Origin: Jiangella alkaliphila
GTDB taxonomy: Bacteria; Actinomycetota; Actinomycetes; Jiangellales; Jiangellaceae
Length of the DNA: 64,000 nucleotides
Assembly: GCF_900105925.1 (NCBI RefSeq)
Contig: NZ_LT629791.1
Coordinates: forward strand, 7,224,001-7,288,000
Reading direction: 5' to 3'
Shown here: piece after piece, positions 55,081 to 64,000 of the stretch
How positions within the stretch are numbered: position 1 is the first letter of the stretch
Layout of the letters: every line of letters starts with the position of its first letter
Program-made: the position numbers and the translations under genes
Notes under the pieces: model-generated
What the model saw: the letters and a program-made list of their open reading frames with translations, nothing else
The model's database searches: none
What the model was told of the DNA's origin: nothing

Positions 55081-56100
55081 TCAGGCCGGACGGCCGAGGC
55101 CGAGCGCGAGGTAGGCGGCCGCGAACCGGCCGGTGGCCAGCAGCGCCGCGAACCGGCCGATGTCGGGGCCGTCGGTGGCCCGCACCTCCTGGACCCGCAC
55201 CGACGAGCTCTCGGCCGCGGCGTCGAGGCGGGCGCGGCCGGCCAGTGCGGACGGGCTGTCGGCGCCGTCGTCGAGGATGATCAGGGCCGGGCGGGGTGCC
55301 GCGGAGCCGCCGTCCTCGAACGGGTCGGCGAACAGGTCGGGCTCGGGGCTGCCCTCGAGGATCGGCACGAGCAGGTCGGCCTCGCCGGCGACGGCCGGGC
55401 GGCCGCTGGCCGAGCGCAGTGCCTCGGCGACCCGGCGGGCGGCGCGGGCGGCCAGCACCGAGCCGCCCCACACGACGGGGACGTCGTCGGCGATGCCGAG
55501 GGCGAGTTCCTTGGCCGGGTTGACGTCGGCGGGGACGCTCGGGCCGCACCGCTCGGCGACCTCGTCGAGGGCGGCGGCGACCGGTTCGGCGTCGACCTGC
55601 GGGCCGAGGCCCATGATGTGCAGCGCGTGCAGGACGGGGACTGCCAGCGCGGTCGGGTCGGCGCTGCCGGCCGGCAGGAACGTCGTGCCGCGGCCGGCGG
55701 CGGCCGCGGCCATCGGCGAGTCCTCGGGCGCGGCGACGAGCAGCTGGCAGCCGCGGCGGCGGGCCTCGGCGACGGCGGAGATCTCGTCGTCGCCGTGGCC
55801 GGAGCGGCAGACCACGACGACGAGGTCGAGCGGGCCGGCCCAGCCGGGCAGCCCCTGGTGCGGCCAGGCGACGAACGGCACCGGGCAGACCGGCTCCAGC
55901 ACGGCGCGGAACAGCCGGCCGTCGGCGCCGCCGGCCACGATCGCGCGCGGCCGGTCGCCGGCGGACAGCGAGGCCAGCGCGTCGGCGGTGGCGCCGTCGG
56001 CGAGGCGGACCTGGGCGCCCCAGCCAGCGATGTCGCGCAGGACCGGGTCGACGACGCTCAGCGCGTCGGAGTCGTCGAGCGAACCGTCGAAGAACACCAC
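55081..56100 (-). CDS. SIS domain protein between manA and manB
   Basis: A 339-residue sugar-isomerase (SIS) domain protein. It has two Rossmann-like halves (VPFVAWPHQGLPGWAGPLDLVVVVCRSG; ISAVAEARRRGCQLLVAAPE; GIADDVPVVWGGSVLAARAARRVAEALRSASG). It resembles bifunctional phosphoglucose/phosphomannose isomerase sequences but lacks a clear catalytic triad, and the same slot in mycobacteria (between manA and manB) holds a protein of unknown function. GTG 56100, 4 nt after the Trm112-like stop, gives FFDGSLDDSDALS near the start, the family beginning. The role in mannose metabolism is inferred from position. Confidence 0.82.
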   Translation of the reverse strand: MVFFDGSLDDSDALSVVDPVLRDIAGWGAQVRLADGATADALASLSAGDRPRAIVAGGADGRLFRAVLEPVCPVPFVAWPHQGLPGWAGPLDLVVVVCRSGHGDDEISAVAEARRRGCQLLVAAPEDSPMAAAAAGRGTTFLPAGSADPTALAVPVLHALHIMGLGPQVDAEPVAAALDEVAERCGPSVPADVNPAKELALGIADDVPVVWGGSVLAARAARRVAEALRSASGRPAVAGEADLLVPILEGSPEPDLFADPFEDGGSAAPRPALIILDDGADSPSALAGRARLDAAAESSSVRVQEVRATDGPDIGRFAALLATGRFAAAYLALGLGRPA

Positions 56101-56104
56101 GGGG

Positions 56105-56275
56105 CTACGACCGGCTGCGGGCGTGGTCGGCGAGCAGCACCGGGATGTCGTCGCGCACCGGGTACGCCCGCGGGCAGCCGGTGCACAGCAGCTCACCGGC
56201 GGCGTCGTCGGGCTCCAGCGCGCTGTGACAGACCGGGCAGGCGATGACCTGCAACAGCGTCGGATCGAGCCTCAC
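56105..56275 (-). CDS. Trm112 family (UPF0434) small zinc protein
   Basis: A 56-residue protein, too short for ordinary ORF cut-offs but clear: LDPTLLQVIACPVCHSALEP ... ELLCTGCPRAYPVRDDIPVLL, with two CxxC pairs binding one zinc. Family members act as partners that stabilise methyltransferases, or stand alone as in E. coli YcaR. GTG 56275 overlaps the manB stop by 4 nt and the SIS gene begins 4 nt after its stop, so all three are coupled. Confidence 0.9.
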   Translation of the reverse strand: MRLDPTLLQVIACPVCHSALEPDDAAGELLCTGCPRAYPVRDDIPVLLADHARSRS

Positions 56276-57657
56276 GCGGCCCCCTCCCCTGGCCCGCGGA
56301 CCACCCGCAGGACGTCGTCGCGCACCCGTTCCATGACGGCGCGGTCGGCGCCCTCGACGTTGAGCCGCAGCAGCGGCTCGGTGTTGGACGGGCGCAGGTT
56401 GAACCACCACATCGGTGTGCCGGTGAACTCGACGGTGAGGCCGTCGAGGCGGTCGGTGACGACGTCGGGCGCCTTGCCGAACGCCTCCTCGACCCGCGCG
56501 GCGACCGCCTCGGCGTCGTCGACGGTGCTGTTGATCTCGCCGGACGCGACGTAGCGCTCGTACGGCGCGAGCAGCTGCGACAGCGGGCGGCCGGCGTCGT
56601 CGGAGCCGAGCGCGGCCAGCGTGTGCAGCGCCGCCAGCATGCCGGAGTCGGCCCGCCAGAAGTCGCGGAAGTAGAAGTGGCCGGAGTGCTCGCCGCCGAA
56701 GACGGCGCCGGACTCGGCCATCGTCTGCTTGATCAGCGAGTGGCCGACGCGGGTGCGCACCGGGGTGCCGCCGTGCTCGGCGATGATCTCGGGCACCGCC
56801 TTGGAGGTGATGAGGTTGTGCACGACGCGCGAGCCCGGCACCCGCTGCAACTCGCGGACGGCGATCAGCGCGGTCAGCGCCGACGGCGAGACCGGTTCGC
56901 CTCGCTCGTCGACGACGAAGCAGCGGTCGGCGTCGCCGTCGAAGGCCAGGCCGAGGTCGGCGCCGTGCTCGCGGACGGCCGCCTGCAGGTCGACGAGGTT
57001 GGCGGGGTCGATCGGGTTGGCCTCGTGGTTCGGGAACGTGCCGTCGAGCTCGAAGTACATCGGCACGACCTTGAGCCCGGGAAGGTCGAGCACGGCGGGG
57101 ACGGTGTGCCCGGCCATGCCGTTGCCGGCGTCGACGACGACGGTGAGTGGGCGGTCGCCGTCGAGCGGGACCAGGCCGTGCAGGTGGGCGGCGTAGTCGC
57201 GCAGCGTGTCGCGGTGTTCGACCCGGCCGCGCGCCGCGACGGGTGAGTCGACGCCGTCGTCGATGAGGGCCTTGATCTCGGCCAGCCCGGTGTCGTAGCC
57301 GACCGGCGCGGCACCGGCGCGGCACAGCTTGATGCCGTTGTACCGGGCCGGGTTGTGGCTGGCGGTGAACATCGCACCGGGCAGGCCCAGGGCGCCGCTG
57401 GCGTAGTAGAGCTGGTCGGTGCTGGTCAGCCCGGCCATGACGACGTCGACGCCGGCCGCGGTGACCCCGTCGGCGAACGCGGCGGACAGCTGGGGCGACG
57501 AGGGCCGCATGTCGTGCCCGATGACCAGCGCGCCGCTGCCGCCGGCCAGCACGTGCGCCGCCGCCCACCCGATGGCCCGGGCGGTCTCGTCGTCGAGCTC
57601 GTCGGGCACCACGCCACGGATGTCGTAGGCCTTGAGGATCGGGACCAGATCACGCAC
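56272..57657 (-). CDS. manB: Phosphomannomutase/phosphoglucomutase
   Basis: Converts mannose-6-phosphate and mannose-1-phosphate for GDP-mannose synthesis. The 461-residue alpha-D-phosphohexomutase has the phosphoserine loop MFTASHNPARYNGIK, metal loop AFDGDADRCFVVDE, sugar loop GGEHSGHFYF and phosphate loop RPSNTEPLLRLNVE, in that order. GTG 57657. It heads a coupled manB-trm112-SIS unit upstream of manA; in mycobacteria this enzyme supports mannan and lipoglycan synthesis. Confidence 0.96.
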   Translation of the reverse strand: MRDLVPILKAYDIRGVVPDELDDETARAIGWAAAHVLAGGSGALVIGHDMRPSSPQLSAAFADGVTAAGVDVVMAGLTSTDQLYYASGALGLPGAMFTASHNPARYNGIKLCRAGAAPVGYDTGLAEIKALIDDGVDSPVAARGRVEHRDTLRDYAAHLHGLVPLDGDRPLTVVVDAGNGMAGHTVPAVLDLPGLKVVPMYFELDGTFPNHEANPIDPANLVDLQAAVREHGADLGLAFDGDADRCFVVDERGEPVSPSALTALIAVRELQRVPGSRVVHNLITSKAVPEIIAEHGGTPVRTRVGHSLIKQTMAESGAVFGGEHSGHFYFRDFWRADSGMLAALHTLAALGSDDAGRPLSQLLAPYERYVASGEINSTVDDAEAVAARVEEAFGKAPDVVTDRLDGLTVEFTGTPMWWFNLRPSNTEPLLRLNVEGADRAVMERVRDDVLRVVRGPGEGAA

Positions 57658-57719
57658 GCTGCGACCCTATCCTGCCCGCCGGGCCCCGCGCGGGGCGTAC
57701 CGCCCGGCCGTACACGTGA

Positions 57720-57759
57720 AGCTCCCGTCCCGCCGGTCCGAGCCGGCGGGACGGGAGCT
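57720..57759 (-). terminator. Terminator of the giant secreted protein gene
   Basis: AGCTCCCGTCCCGCCGG (57720-57736) pairs perfectly with its reverse complement at 57743-57759 over a 6-nt loop, 15 bp after the giant gene's stop. On the minus strand it is followed by TTCACGTG. Confidence 0.85.
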
Positions 57760-57773
57760 CGTCAGGGAGACGC

Positions 57774-60700
57774 TCAGCTCGATGCGCCGAAGGTGACGAC
57801 GAGCTGCGGGGTGTGCTCTCCCTTCTCCCGGGCGTGGAAGGACTGCTCCGGCCCGGCGCTGGCGCCCTCAGTGGCGTCGCGCAGGACGAAGCCATGGTTC
57901 GCGCCCGGTGCGTACATGGCCAGCACCTGCTCGGTCACCGTCCAGGTGCGCCAGCCGGTGCCGGACGACGCGGTGGCGACCGCACCGGCCACTGCGGGCT
58001 GGTTGCCCCAGTTGATGCCCGTCTCCGTCCAGGCCGCCGACGCGCGCTGCGCCTGCAGGGTCCGGCCGGAGACCGCGGAGTCCGAGTACAGCCGCAGGGT
58101 CGCTCCGACGACCTCGCAGCCGGACGGCGGCGCGGGCAGCGCGAACCGGACCGCCGCGCGGACGTTCTGGTTCGACGACTTGGACAGCACCTTGAGCGCC
58201 GAGTCGTCGCCCTTGTTCGTCGACGGGCTGGCCTGTTCGAACCAGGCGTCGGCGTTGGCCGGAACGGTGATCGGCGCACCGCAGTCGATCGGCACGGTCC
58301 AGGTCGCCGTGGCCGGCGTCTGGTCCACGTTGCCGGCCGCGTCGGTGGCGCGGACGGCGAACGTGTGTGCCGACCCCACGGCCAGCCCGGGCAGCGACTT
58401 CGGCGACGAGCACGCGGCCCAGGCGCCGCCGTCGACGGAGCACTCGAACGACGTGCCCTGCTCGTCGGCGATGAACTCGAACGACGCGGTGCTGGAGGCA
58501 CCGGGGCCGGTCGTGATCGTCGTCTGCGGGGCGGTCGTGTCAGGCTCCGGCGCCGGACCGATCGAGAGCACCAGTTGCGGCGTGTTGCTGCCGGACTCGC
58601 GGCTGCGGAACTGCTGCTCGTGATCGTTGTTCTCACTCGCGTCGCGGATCAGGAACCCGTGCTCGGCGTTCGCCGTGTACATGGCGGTCACCTGCGTGGT
58701 CACCGTCCACGTCCGCCAGCCCGAGCCGGACGCCGTCGTCGCGGGGGTGCCGGTGGTCGCCGGCTGGTTGCCCCACGTGACGGCGCTCTCCGTCCACGGC
58801 GCGGCCACCCGGATGGCCTGAAGCGTCCGGCCGCTGCGCGACGAGGCCGCGTTGAGGCGCAGCGTCGCGGACGACACGGCGCACCCGTCGGCCAGGTCGG
58901 GCAGGTCGAACCGGACCAGCGCCCGCAGGTTCGAGCCGCTCTTCGACATCACCTTGAGGTTCGAGTCGGTGCCCTTGTTGCTCGACGGGCTGCCCTGGTC
59001 GATCCACGAGTCGGCGACGGCGTTGAGCGTCACGGTCTGCGTGGTGCAGGCCGGCGGCGCGGTGATCGTCCAGGTCCGCGACGCCGGTGTCGGGTCGGTG
59101 TTGCCCGCCCCGTCGGTCGCCCGCACCTGGAAGGTGTGCGCGCCCGGCGTCAGACCCTGGTGGACGGCCGGCGACGTGCACGCGGCCCAGGCACCGCCGT
59201 CGAGGAGGCACTCGAACGTCGAGCCGCCCTCGTCGGCGCTGAACTCGAACGCCGCCGTGGTGGCCGCCGTCGAGCCGCTCGGGCCCTCACCGATCGTCGT
59301 CTGCGGCGCGGTGGTGTCGACGGGTGTCACCGTCCAGTTGCTCACCACCGGGCTGCCGTCGGGGTTGCCGGCCAGGTCGACCGCACGCACGGCGAACGTG
59401 TGCGCGCCGGGCGCCAGGCCGGTCAGCTCCGTCGGCGAGACGCAGGCGGCGAACGCCGCGCTGTCCAGCGAGCACTGGAACGTGCCGGGCTCGTTGGAGG
59501 AGAACGCGAACGACGCGGTCGTCGCGCTCGTCGTGGCCGGCGGCGGGTCCGACGTCAGCATCGTCTGCGGCGGCATCGGCGGTGTCACCGTCCACTCGTG
59601 CTCGGTCCAGTCGGGCTGGACGTTGCCGTTGGCGTCCGTGGCCCGCACCGCGAACAGGTGCGCGCCCACGGTGAGGCCGGTGTAGGTCACCGGCGACGTG
59701 CACGGCTCCTCCAGGCCGTCCATGAAGCAGACGAACGTGGACCCGGGCTCGTCCGAGACGAACTCGAACGTGGCCGACGTCGACTCGGTGGCCTCCGGCG
59801 GACCGTCGGTCACCTCGGCCTCCGGCGGGCCGTCGACCTCCCACGCGTACGCGGCCGGCGTCGAGTCCGTGTTGCCGTGGACGTCGACGGCGCGGACGCT
59901 CAGCTGGTGCGGCCCCTCGGCCACGCCCTCCAGCAGGTACGGAGTCGGGCAGTCGCCGAACGCGCCACCGTCGAGCGCGCACTGGAAGCCGGCGCCGGGG
60001 TCCGGGGACGAGAACGTGAACGTCGCGTCCACCGCGGTGGAGACCGGCGGCGGGCCGCTCTCGATCACGGTGTCCGGAGCCGTGGTGTCGGCCGGTGCGT
60101 CGACGGTCCAGGAGAACTCCGCCGGCGACTCGTCCAGGAAGCCCTCCGGGCTGGTCGCGGCCACCTGGAACGCGTGGTCACCACCCCCGAGACCGGAGTA
60201 CGTGTGCGGCGAGGCACACGGCAGGAACGGCCCGGCGTTCAGAGCGCAGGTGAACGTGGACCCCGGCACGTCGGCCTCGAAGGTGAACGTCACCTCCGCA
60301 CCCGACGGGTCGTCCGGCGTGGTCAGCAACGTCGTCTCCGGCGGGCCGACCATGGTCCACTCCGCGACCGCGGCGGCGCCGGTGTTGCCCGACATGTCGA
60401 CCGCCCGCACCTGGAGCTCGTGCGGCCCGACCAGCATGCCCTGGACCTCGAACGGGCTCTCGCAGGGCTCGAACTCGGCCCCGTCGACGCTGCACTCGAA
60501 CGTCGCGAGCGGGTCGTTCGCGCTGAACGTGAACAGCACGTCCGGCTCCGGCGTGGTGGCCGGCGGCGTGGTCAGGATCGTGACCGCCGGTGCCACCGAG
60601 TCGCCCGCGAAGGTGAACGGCAGGCTCGCCGGCGTCGGGTCGATGTTGTCCTCGGCGTCGACGGCCCGCACGTAGAACACGTGCCCACCCGGCTCCAGCG

Positions 60701-63700
60701 GCTCGGGAGCCTCCGGGTTCGGGTACGTCCACGGGCTGGTGCACTCGGAGAACGCGGCCTCCTCGGCGCTGTCCATGCTGCACTCGAACAGCAGGCCCGC
60801 GGGGGTCGTGACGTTGTCCGTGCCGGTGAAGGTGAACGTGACCGCCCCGGTCGGGTCCGCCGGGCCGCTCTGGATGACGGCGTTCGGCGGCACGGTGTCC
60901 AGGCTCGGCACCACGGTCCACTCGTACTCCGTGCTCTCCAGCTGGCTGACGCCCTCAGGGTCGGTGGCGAACACGCGGAACACGTGCTCACCCACGCTCA
61001 GGCCGGTGTACGTCATCGGCGACGTGCACGGCGCGAACGGCGCGAAGTCGAGCGAGCAGTCGAACGTCGAGTCGGCGACGTTGGCCTCGAAGACGAACGT
61101 GGCCGTCGTCTCCTCGGTCTCGCCTCCGTTCGGCGGTTCGGTGCCCTGGCCCGGCTCGAACGCCGGCCCGTCGGTGATCGTCGCGAGCACACCGGTGATG
61201 GTCCACGTGTACTCGGCCGGTGTCGGGTCGGTCAGGCCCTCGGAGTCCGTGGCGCGGACCCGGAAGGTGTGCTGCCCGACCTCGGTCTCGTCGAACTCGT
61301 GCTCGACCGCGAAGAAGCACGGCGAGTACTCGGCGTCGTCGATGGCGCACTCGAACGTCACGTCCGGCTCGTTCGAGGTGAAGGTGAACAGCGCCTCGAA
61401 CAGCGGCGTCTCGGCCGGCGGCTTCAGGTTGATCGTGGTGTCCGGCGCGACGCCCGGAGGCAGCGGCACGTACTCCCACTCGTAGCTCGCGGGCGAGGCG
61501 TCGACCAGCTCGTTCTCGTCGACCGCGCGGACGTCGAACTTGTGCGGACCCGGGCTCAGGTTGGTGTACTCCTGCGGGTTCTCACAGTCCACCCAGTCGG
61601 CTTCGTCCTCGCTGTCCAGGCGGCACTGGAACTCGAGGTTGCCCAGCGGTGTGACGTCGTCGGTGCCGATGAACGTGAACAGCGCGTTGCGGCTGCTGCT
61701 CGGGTCGGCCGGCTTGTCGACGATCTCCGTGTCGGGCGCACCCGGCGCGGGGCCGATGATGCACACGATGTTGAAGCACTGGGCCGGCTCCGCGTTGCCC
61801 GTGGCATGGTTCTGACCGCCGTCGACGGTGTCCTCGTGCGCGAAGATGCCCCAGCCGTCGTTGCTGTTCGCGACGTTGGCGGTGACGGTGTGCCCGGCGT
61901 CGTTGACCAGGATTCCGCCGCTGCCGTTGTTGCTGGTGTTGTTGCTCTCGATGAGGTTGCCCTGCCCGGACTGGGCCTGGCCGGCGACGTAGATGCCCTC
62001 GCCGTTGTTGCCGCCTGCGGTGTTGGACCGGACGACGTTGTCGAACGACTCGCTCTCCAGCGAGATGCCCGCGTCGGTCGTGCCGCTCGCGTTGTTGCCC
62101 TGCAGCAGGTTGCCGCTGGACTGGATCAGCGCGATGCCGCCGGCGTTGAACCGCACGTCGTTGGCACGCAGCTCGCTGTCGTTCGCACCGTCGAGCGAGA
62201 GGCCGGTGCCGCTGGCCGAGCCGATGGTGTTGGCGACGAACTCGTTGTCGCTGGAGTCCATGACGCTGATGCCGTAGGACCCGCTGACGGTGGACGAGTT
62301 GCCCTGCACGACGTTGCCGTCCGACGCCGCCTCGAGCGAGATGCCGGCGCTGCTGCTGGCGGAGAGCTGGTTGTCCAGCAGCGTGTTGCCGGTGGCGGCG
62401 AGGAGCGCGATGCCGGACTCGCTGGAGCCGGTGACGAGGTTGCCCTCGACGCGGTTCCCGCTGACGCCGTCGAGCCGGATGCCGTCGCCCGGGTTCAGGC
62501 TCAGCGTGTTGTCGAGCACGACGGCGCCGGTGGTGCCGGCGGACAGGACGATGCCGGCGACGTTCTCGTTCACCGTGCTGGTCCGGACGGTGTTGCCCGC
62601 GTCCGTGCCGGCCAGCGCGATGCCGGCGTCCTGGTTGGCGGTCGAGTGGATCGACGCGACGACGTTGTTCGCGACCCCGTCACCGAGCTGGACCCCGAAG
62701 TCGAAGTCCGTCACGGAGCCGTTGACGATCGCGACGCTGTCGAAGCCCGAGTTCCGCACGCCGGCGCCCTGGCCGGACCCCTCGATGAGGTGCCCGCCGA
62801 GGTCCAGCGTGATGCCCGCGGCGCCGATGATCAGGCCGTCACCGGAGCAGCCGGCGAGGTCGTTCGTCACCAGCGTGCTCTGCGTGATGGTCTGGCCACA
62901 GCTCACCGCGGCGGCCACCGGCGGTGCGCCGACGGTCCAGTCGAACTCGGCCGGCGTGGCGTCGACGTTGCCCTCGCCGTCGGTCGCCCGCACGAGCAGC
63001 GTGTGCGCGCCCACCGAGAGGCCGGTGTAGGTGGCCGGCGAGGTGCAGGCCACGTACGGCAGCCCGTCCAGCTTGCACTGGAACGTCACGCCCTCCTCGT
63101 TGGAGGAGAAGGTGAAGACCGCCGTCGTGCTGACGGTCATCGCGTCTGGCCCGGAGTCGATCGTGGTCTCCGGTGCGACGCCCGGCGGCGGCGGCTCGAC
63201 GGTCCAGGCGTGCTGGGCCGGCGTCTCGTCGACGTTGCCCGTCCAGTCCGTGGCGCGGACCTCGACGAGATGTTCGCCGATACCCAGGCCGGTGTACGTG
63301 ACGGGGTTGGTGCACGGTGCCCAGGCGCCGCCGTCCAGCCGGCACTCGAACGTCACGGTCGTGGCGTTGTCGCTGCCGGTGAACGTGATGGTCGCCGAGG
63401 TGCTGGTGGTCGGGTCGCTGGGGCCGGAGACGATGGACGTGTCCGGCGGGACCTGGTCGGTCGGCAGCGGCGGGCCGCCGTCGCAGTCGATGTTGAAGCA
63501 CTGGATCACCCGCTGCGTCACCGGGTCGATGCCGCCGCCGACGTTGCCGAAGGCGCGGTTGCCGCCGCCGTCGACGTTGATGCCGGCCACGCTGCCCGTC
63601 TCGGCGTAGATGCCCCAGCCGCCGTTGTTGTTCGCGACGTTGCCGCCGATCATGTGGCCGACGTCGCTGATCGCGATGCCGTCCGCCGCGTTGCTGTTGG

Positions 63701-64000
63701 CGGTGTTGCCCTGCACCAGCGTGCCGGAGCCGGGCGGCGCGAACGTGTTCACGGCGATGCCCTCGCCGTCGTTGGCGATCGCGATGTTGCCCAGCAGCAC
63801 GTTGCTCAGCGAGGTGTCGCCGACCTCGATGCCGACACCGGCGTTGTCGCTGGCGTTGTTGGCCTCGACGTGGTTGCCGCTGGACCCGCTGAGGGCGATG
63901 CCGCCGGTGTTGTAGCGGACGTCGTTGTCCTGGACCAGCGAACCCTGGGCGGTCTCCAGCGAGATGCCGACGTCGCCGTTGGTCGTCGCGGCGTTGCCGA
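57774..64000 (-). CDS. Giant secreted beta-helix / Ig-like repeat / DNRLRE protein (5' end outside the window)
   Basis: The frame is open to the window edge, so the start lies beyond 64000; about 2074 residues are visible. Visible order: a parallel beta-helix (NTGGIALSGSSGNHVEAN-type rungs) ending in CFNIDC; two Ig-like repeats; a second beta-helix (about 12 rungs, ending CFNIVC); ten Ig-like repeats; a DNRLRE domain; one Ig-like repeat; a second DNRLRE domain ending LVVTFGASS. The Ig-like units share FxCxLDG...C-SP, a GLxxGxHxFxVRATD motif and W-T/V endings, with one Cys pair each. No sortase signal or membrane anchor at the C terminus, so it is probably released or held by its repeats. Substrate and role unknown; adhesion or polysaccharide binding is a guess. 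Confidence 0.85.
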   Translation of the reverse strand, partial: GNAATTNGDVGISLETAQGSLVQDNDVRYNTGGIALSGSSGNHVEANNASDNAGVGIEVGDTSLSNVLLGNIAIANDGEGIAVNTFAPPGSGTLVQGNTANSNAADGIAISDVGHMIGGNVANNNGGWGIYAETGSVAGINVDGGGNRAFGNVGGGIDPVTQRVIQCFNIDCDGGPPLPTDQVPPDTSIVSGPSDPTTSTSATITFTGSDNATTVTFECRLDGGAWAPCTNPVTYTGLGIGEHLVEVRATDWTGNVDETPAQHAWTVEPPPPGVAPETTIDSGPDAMTVSTTAVFTFSSNEEGVTFQCKLDGLPYVACTSPATYTGLSVGAHTLLVRATDGEGNVDATPAEFDWTVGAPPVAAAVSCGQTITQSTLVTNDLAGCSGDGLIIGAAGITLDLGGHLIEGSGQGAGVRNSGFDSVAIVNGSVTDFDFGVQLGDGVANNVVASIHSTANQDAGIALAGTDAGNTVRTSTVNENVAGIVLSAGTTGAVVLDNTLSLNPGDGIRLDGVSGNRVEGNLVTGSSESGIALLAATGNTLLDNQLSASSSAGISLEAASDGNVVQGNSSTVSGSYGISVMDSSDNEFVANTIGSASGTGLSLDGANDSELRANDVRFNAGGIALIQSSGNLLQGNNASGTTDAGISLESESFDNVVRSNTAGGNNGEGIYVAGQAQSGQGNLIESNNTSNNGSGGILVNDAGHTVTANVANSNDGWGIFAHEDTVDGGQNHATGNAEPAQCFNIVCIIGPAPGAPDTEIVDKPADPSSSRNALFTFIGTDDVTPLGNLEFQCRLDSEDEADWVDCENPQEYTNLSPGPHKFDVRAVDENELVDASPASYEWEYVPLPPGVAPDTTINLKPPAETPLFEALFTFTSNEPDVTFECAIDDAEYSPCFFAVEHEFDETEVGQHTFRVRATDSEGLTDPTPAEYTWTITGVLATITDGPAFEPGQGTEPPNGGETEETTATFVFEANVADSTFDCSLDFAPFAPCTSPMTYTGLSVGEHVFRVFATDPEGVSQLESTEYEWTVVPSLDTVPPNAVIQSGPADPTGAVTFTFTGTDNVTTPAGLLFECSMDSAEEAAFSECTSPWTYPNPEAPEPLEPGGHVFYVRAVDAEDNIDPTPASLPFTFAGDSVAPAVTILTTPPATTPEPDVLFTFSANDPLATFECSVDGAEFEPCESPFEVQGMLVGPHELQVRAVDMSGNTGAAAVAEWTMVGPPETTLLTTPDDPSGAEVTFTFEADVPGSTFTCALNAGPFLPCASPHTYSGLGGGDHAFQVAATSPEGFLDESPAEFSWTVDAPADTTAPDTVIESGPPPVSTAVDATFTFSSPDPGAGFQCALDGGAFGDCPTPYLLEGVAEGPHQLSVRAVDVHGNTDSTPAAYAWEVDGPPEAEVTDGPPEATESTSATFEFVSDEPGSTFVCFMDGLEEPCTSPVTYTGLTVGAHLFAVRATDANGNVQPDWTEHEWTVTPPMPPQTMLTSDPPPATTSATTASFAFSSNEPGTFQCSLDSAAFAACVSPTELTGLAPGAHTFAVRAVDLAGNPDGSPVVSNWTVTPVDTTAPQTTIGEGPSGSTAATTAAFEFSADEGGSTFECLLDGGAWAACTSPAVHQGLTPGAHTFQVRATDGAGNTDPTPASRTWTITAPPACTTQTVTLNAVADSWIDQGSPSSNKGTDSNLKVMSKSGSNLRALVRFDLPDLADGCAVSSATLRLNAASSRSGRTLQAIRVAAPWTESAVTWGNQPATTGTPATTASGSGWRTWTVTTQVTAMYTANAEHGFLIRDASENNDHEQQFRSRESGSNTPQLVLSIGPAPEPDTTAPQTTITTGPGASSTASFEFIADEQGTSFECSVDGGAWAACSSPKSLPGLAVGSAHTFAVRATDAAGNVDQTPATATWTVPIDCGAPITVPANADAWFEQASPSTNKGDDSALKVLSKSSNQNVRAAVRFALPAPPSGCEVVGATLRLYSDSAVSGRTLQAQRASAAWTETGINWGNQPAVAGAVATASSGTGWRTWTVTEQVLAMYAPGANHGFVLRDATEGASAGPEQSFHAREKGEHTPQLVVTFGASS

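Overview
The window is a high-GC (about 70% or more) bacterial chromosome segment with very dense genes, many GTG and TTG starts and 4-nt GTGA overlaps. The set mtrA-mtrB-lpqB-comF-hpf-secA, with ahcY and manA-SIS-trm112-manB nearby, plus prfB-ftsE-ftsX and smpB, is the core layout of Actinomycetota. The NAD-specific 180-kDa glutamate dehydrogenase, DUF222/HNH protein, Rv3235-like protein and two MmpL transporters agree. A Jiangella-like or related actinomycete is a guess; the genus cannot be read from this sequence. No rRNA, tRNA or CRISPR array was seen.

Layout. 1-5.5 kb: DUF222/HNH protein, then on the minus strand an M23 peptidase, smpB, a DUF3048 lipoprotein and a TPR protein. 5.6-12.6 kb: an accessory block (MmpL transporter, DUF3060 lipoprotein, PadR regulator, ABC ATPase plus FtsX-like permease, di-haem cytochrome b) that appears to sit inside an otherwise continuous minus-strand cell-division run, between ftsX and the M23 hydrolase. 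12.6-15.5 kb: ftsX, ftsE, prfB. 15.6-24.8 kb: a TetR regulator divergent from a second MmpL, a giant NAD-glutamate dehydrogenase and tryptophan 2,3-dioxygenase. 24.8-29.3 kb: DUF2505 protein, an unrecognised protein, patatin phospholipase, Rv3235-like protein and a secreted SGNH hydrolase. 29.4-41.1 kb: secA, tandem-GNAT protein, YcaQ-like glycosylase, hpf, comF, lpqB, mtrB, mtrA. 41.3-47.1 kb: a plus-strand operon (membrane protein, DUF4129, DUF4350, MoxR ATPase, DUF58). 47.1-48.5 kb: nested inverted repeats holding an intact IS5-type element. 48.5-57.7 kb: stage II sporulation M-like protein divergent from an RDD protein, GNAT, ahcY, CDF transporter, and manA-SIS-Trm112-manB. 57.8-64 kb: the 3' part of a giant secreted beta-helix/Ig-like/DNRLRE protein that runs off the window.

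How genes work together. FtsE and FtsX form the divisome ABC complex that in other bacteria switches on a coiled-coil hydrolase; the M23 protein here has that architecture. MtrA and MtrB sense and respond at the envelope with LpqB as the accessory lipoprotein. SecA exports the many lipoproteins and secreted enzymes. ManA and ManB supply mannose phosphates for cell-envelope glycans. AhcY removes S-adenosylhomocysteine. The MoxR/DUF58 operon is a presumed membrane-protein maturation system of unknown target.

Non-coding features that stand out are a 23-bp perfect bidirectional hairpin at 18.9 kb, three TGTCAG repeats spaced exactly 11 bp at 5.56 kb, paired palindromes in front of the 16.5-kb MmpL gene, and the nested repeats at 47.1-48.5 kb. 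Most of the window is ordinary core genome. The best candidates for something undescribed are the nested-repeat locus, the accessory block in the division locus and the giant repeat protein.
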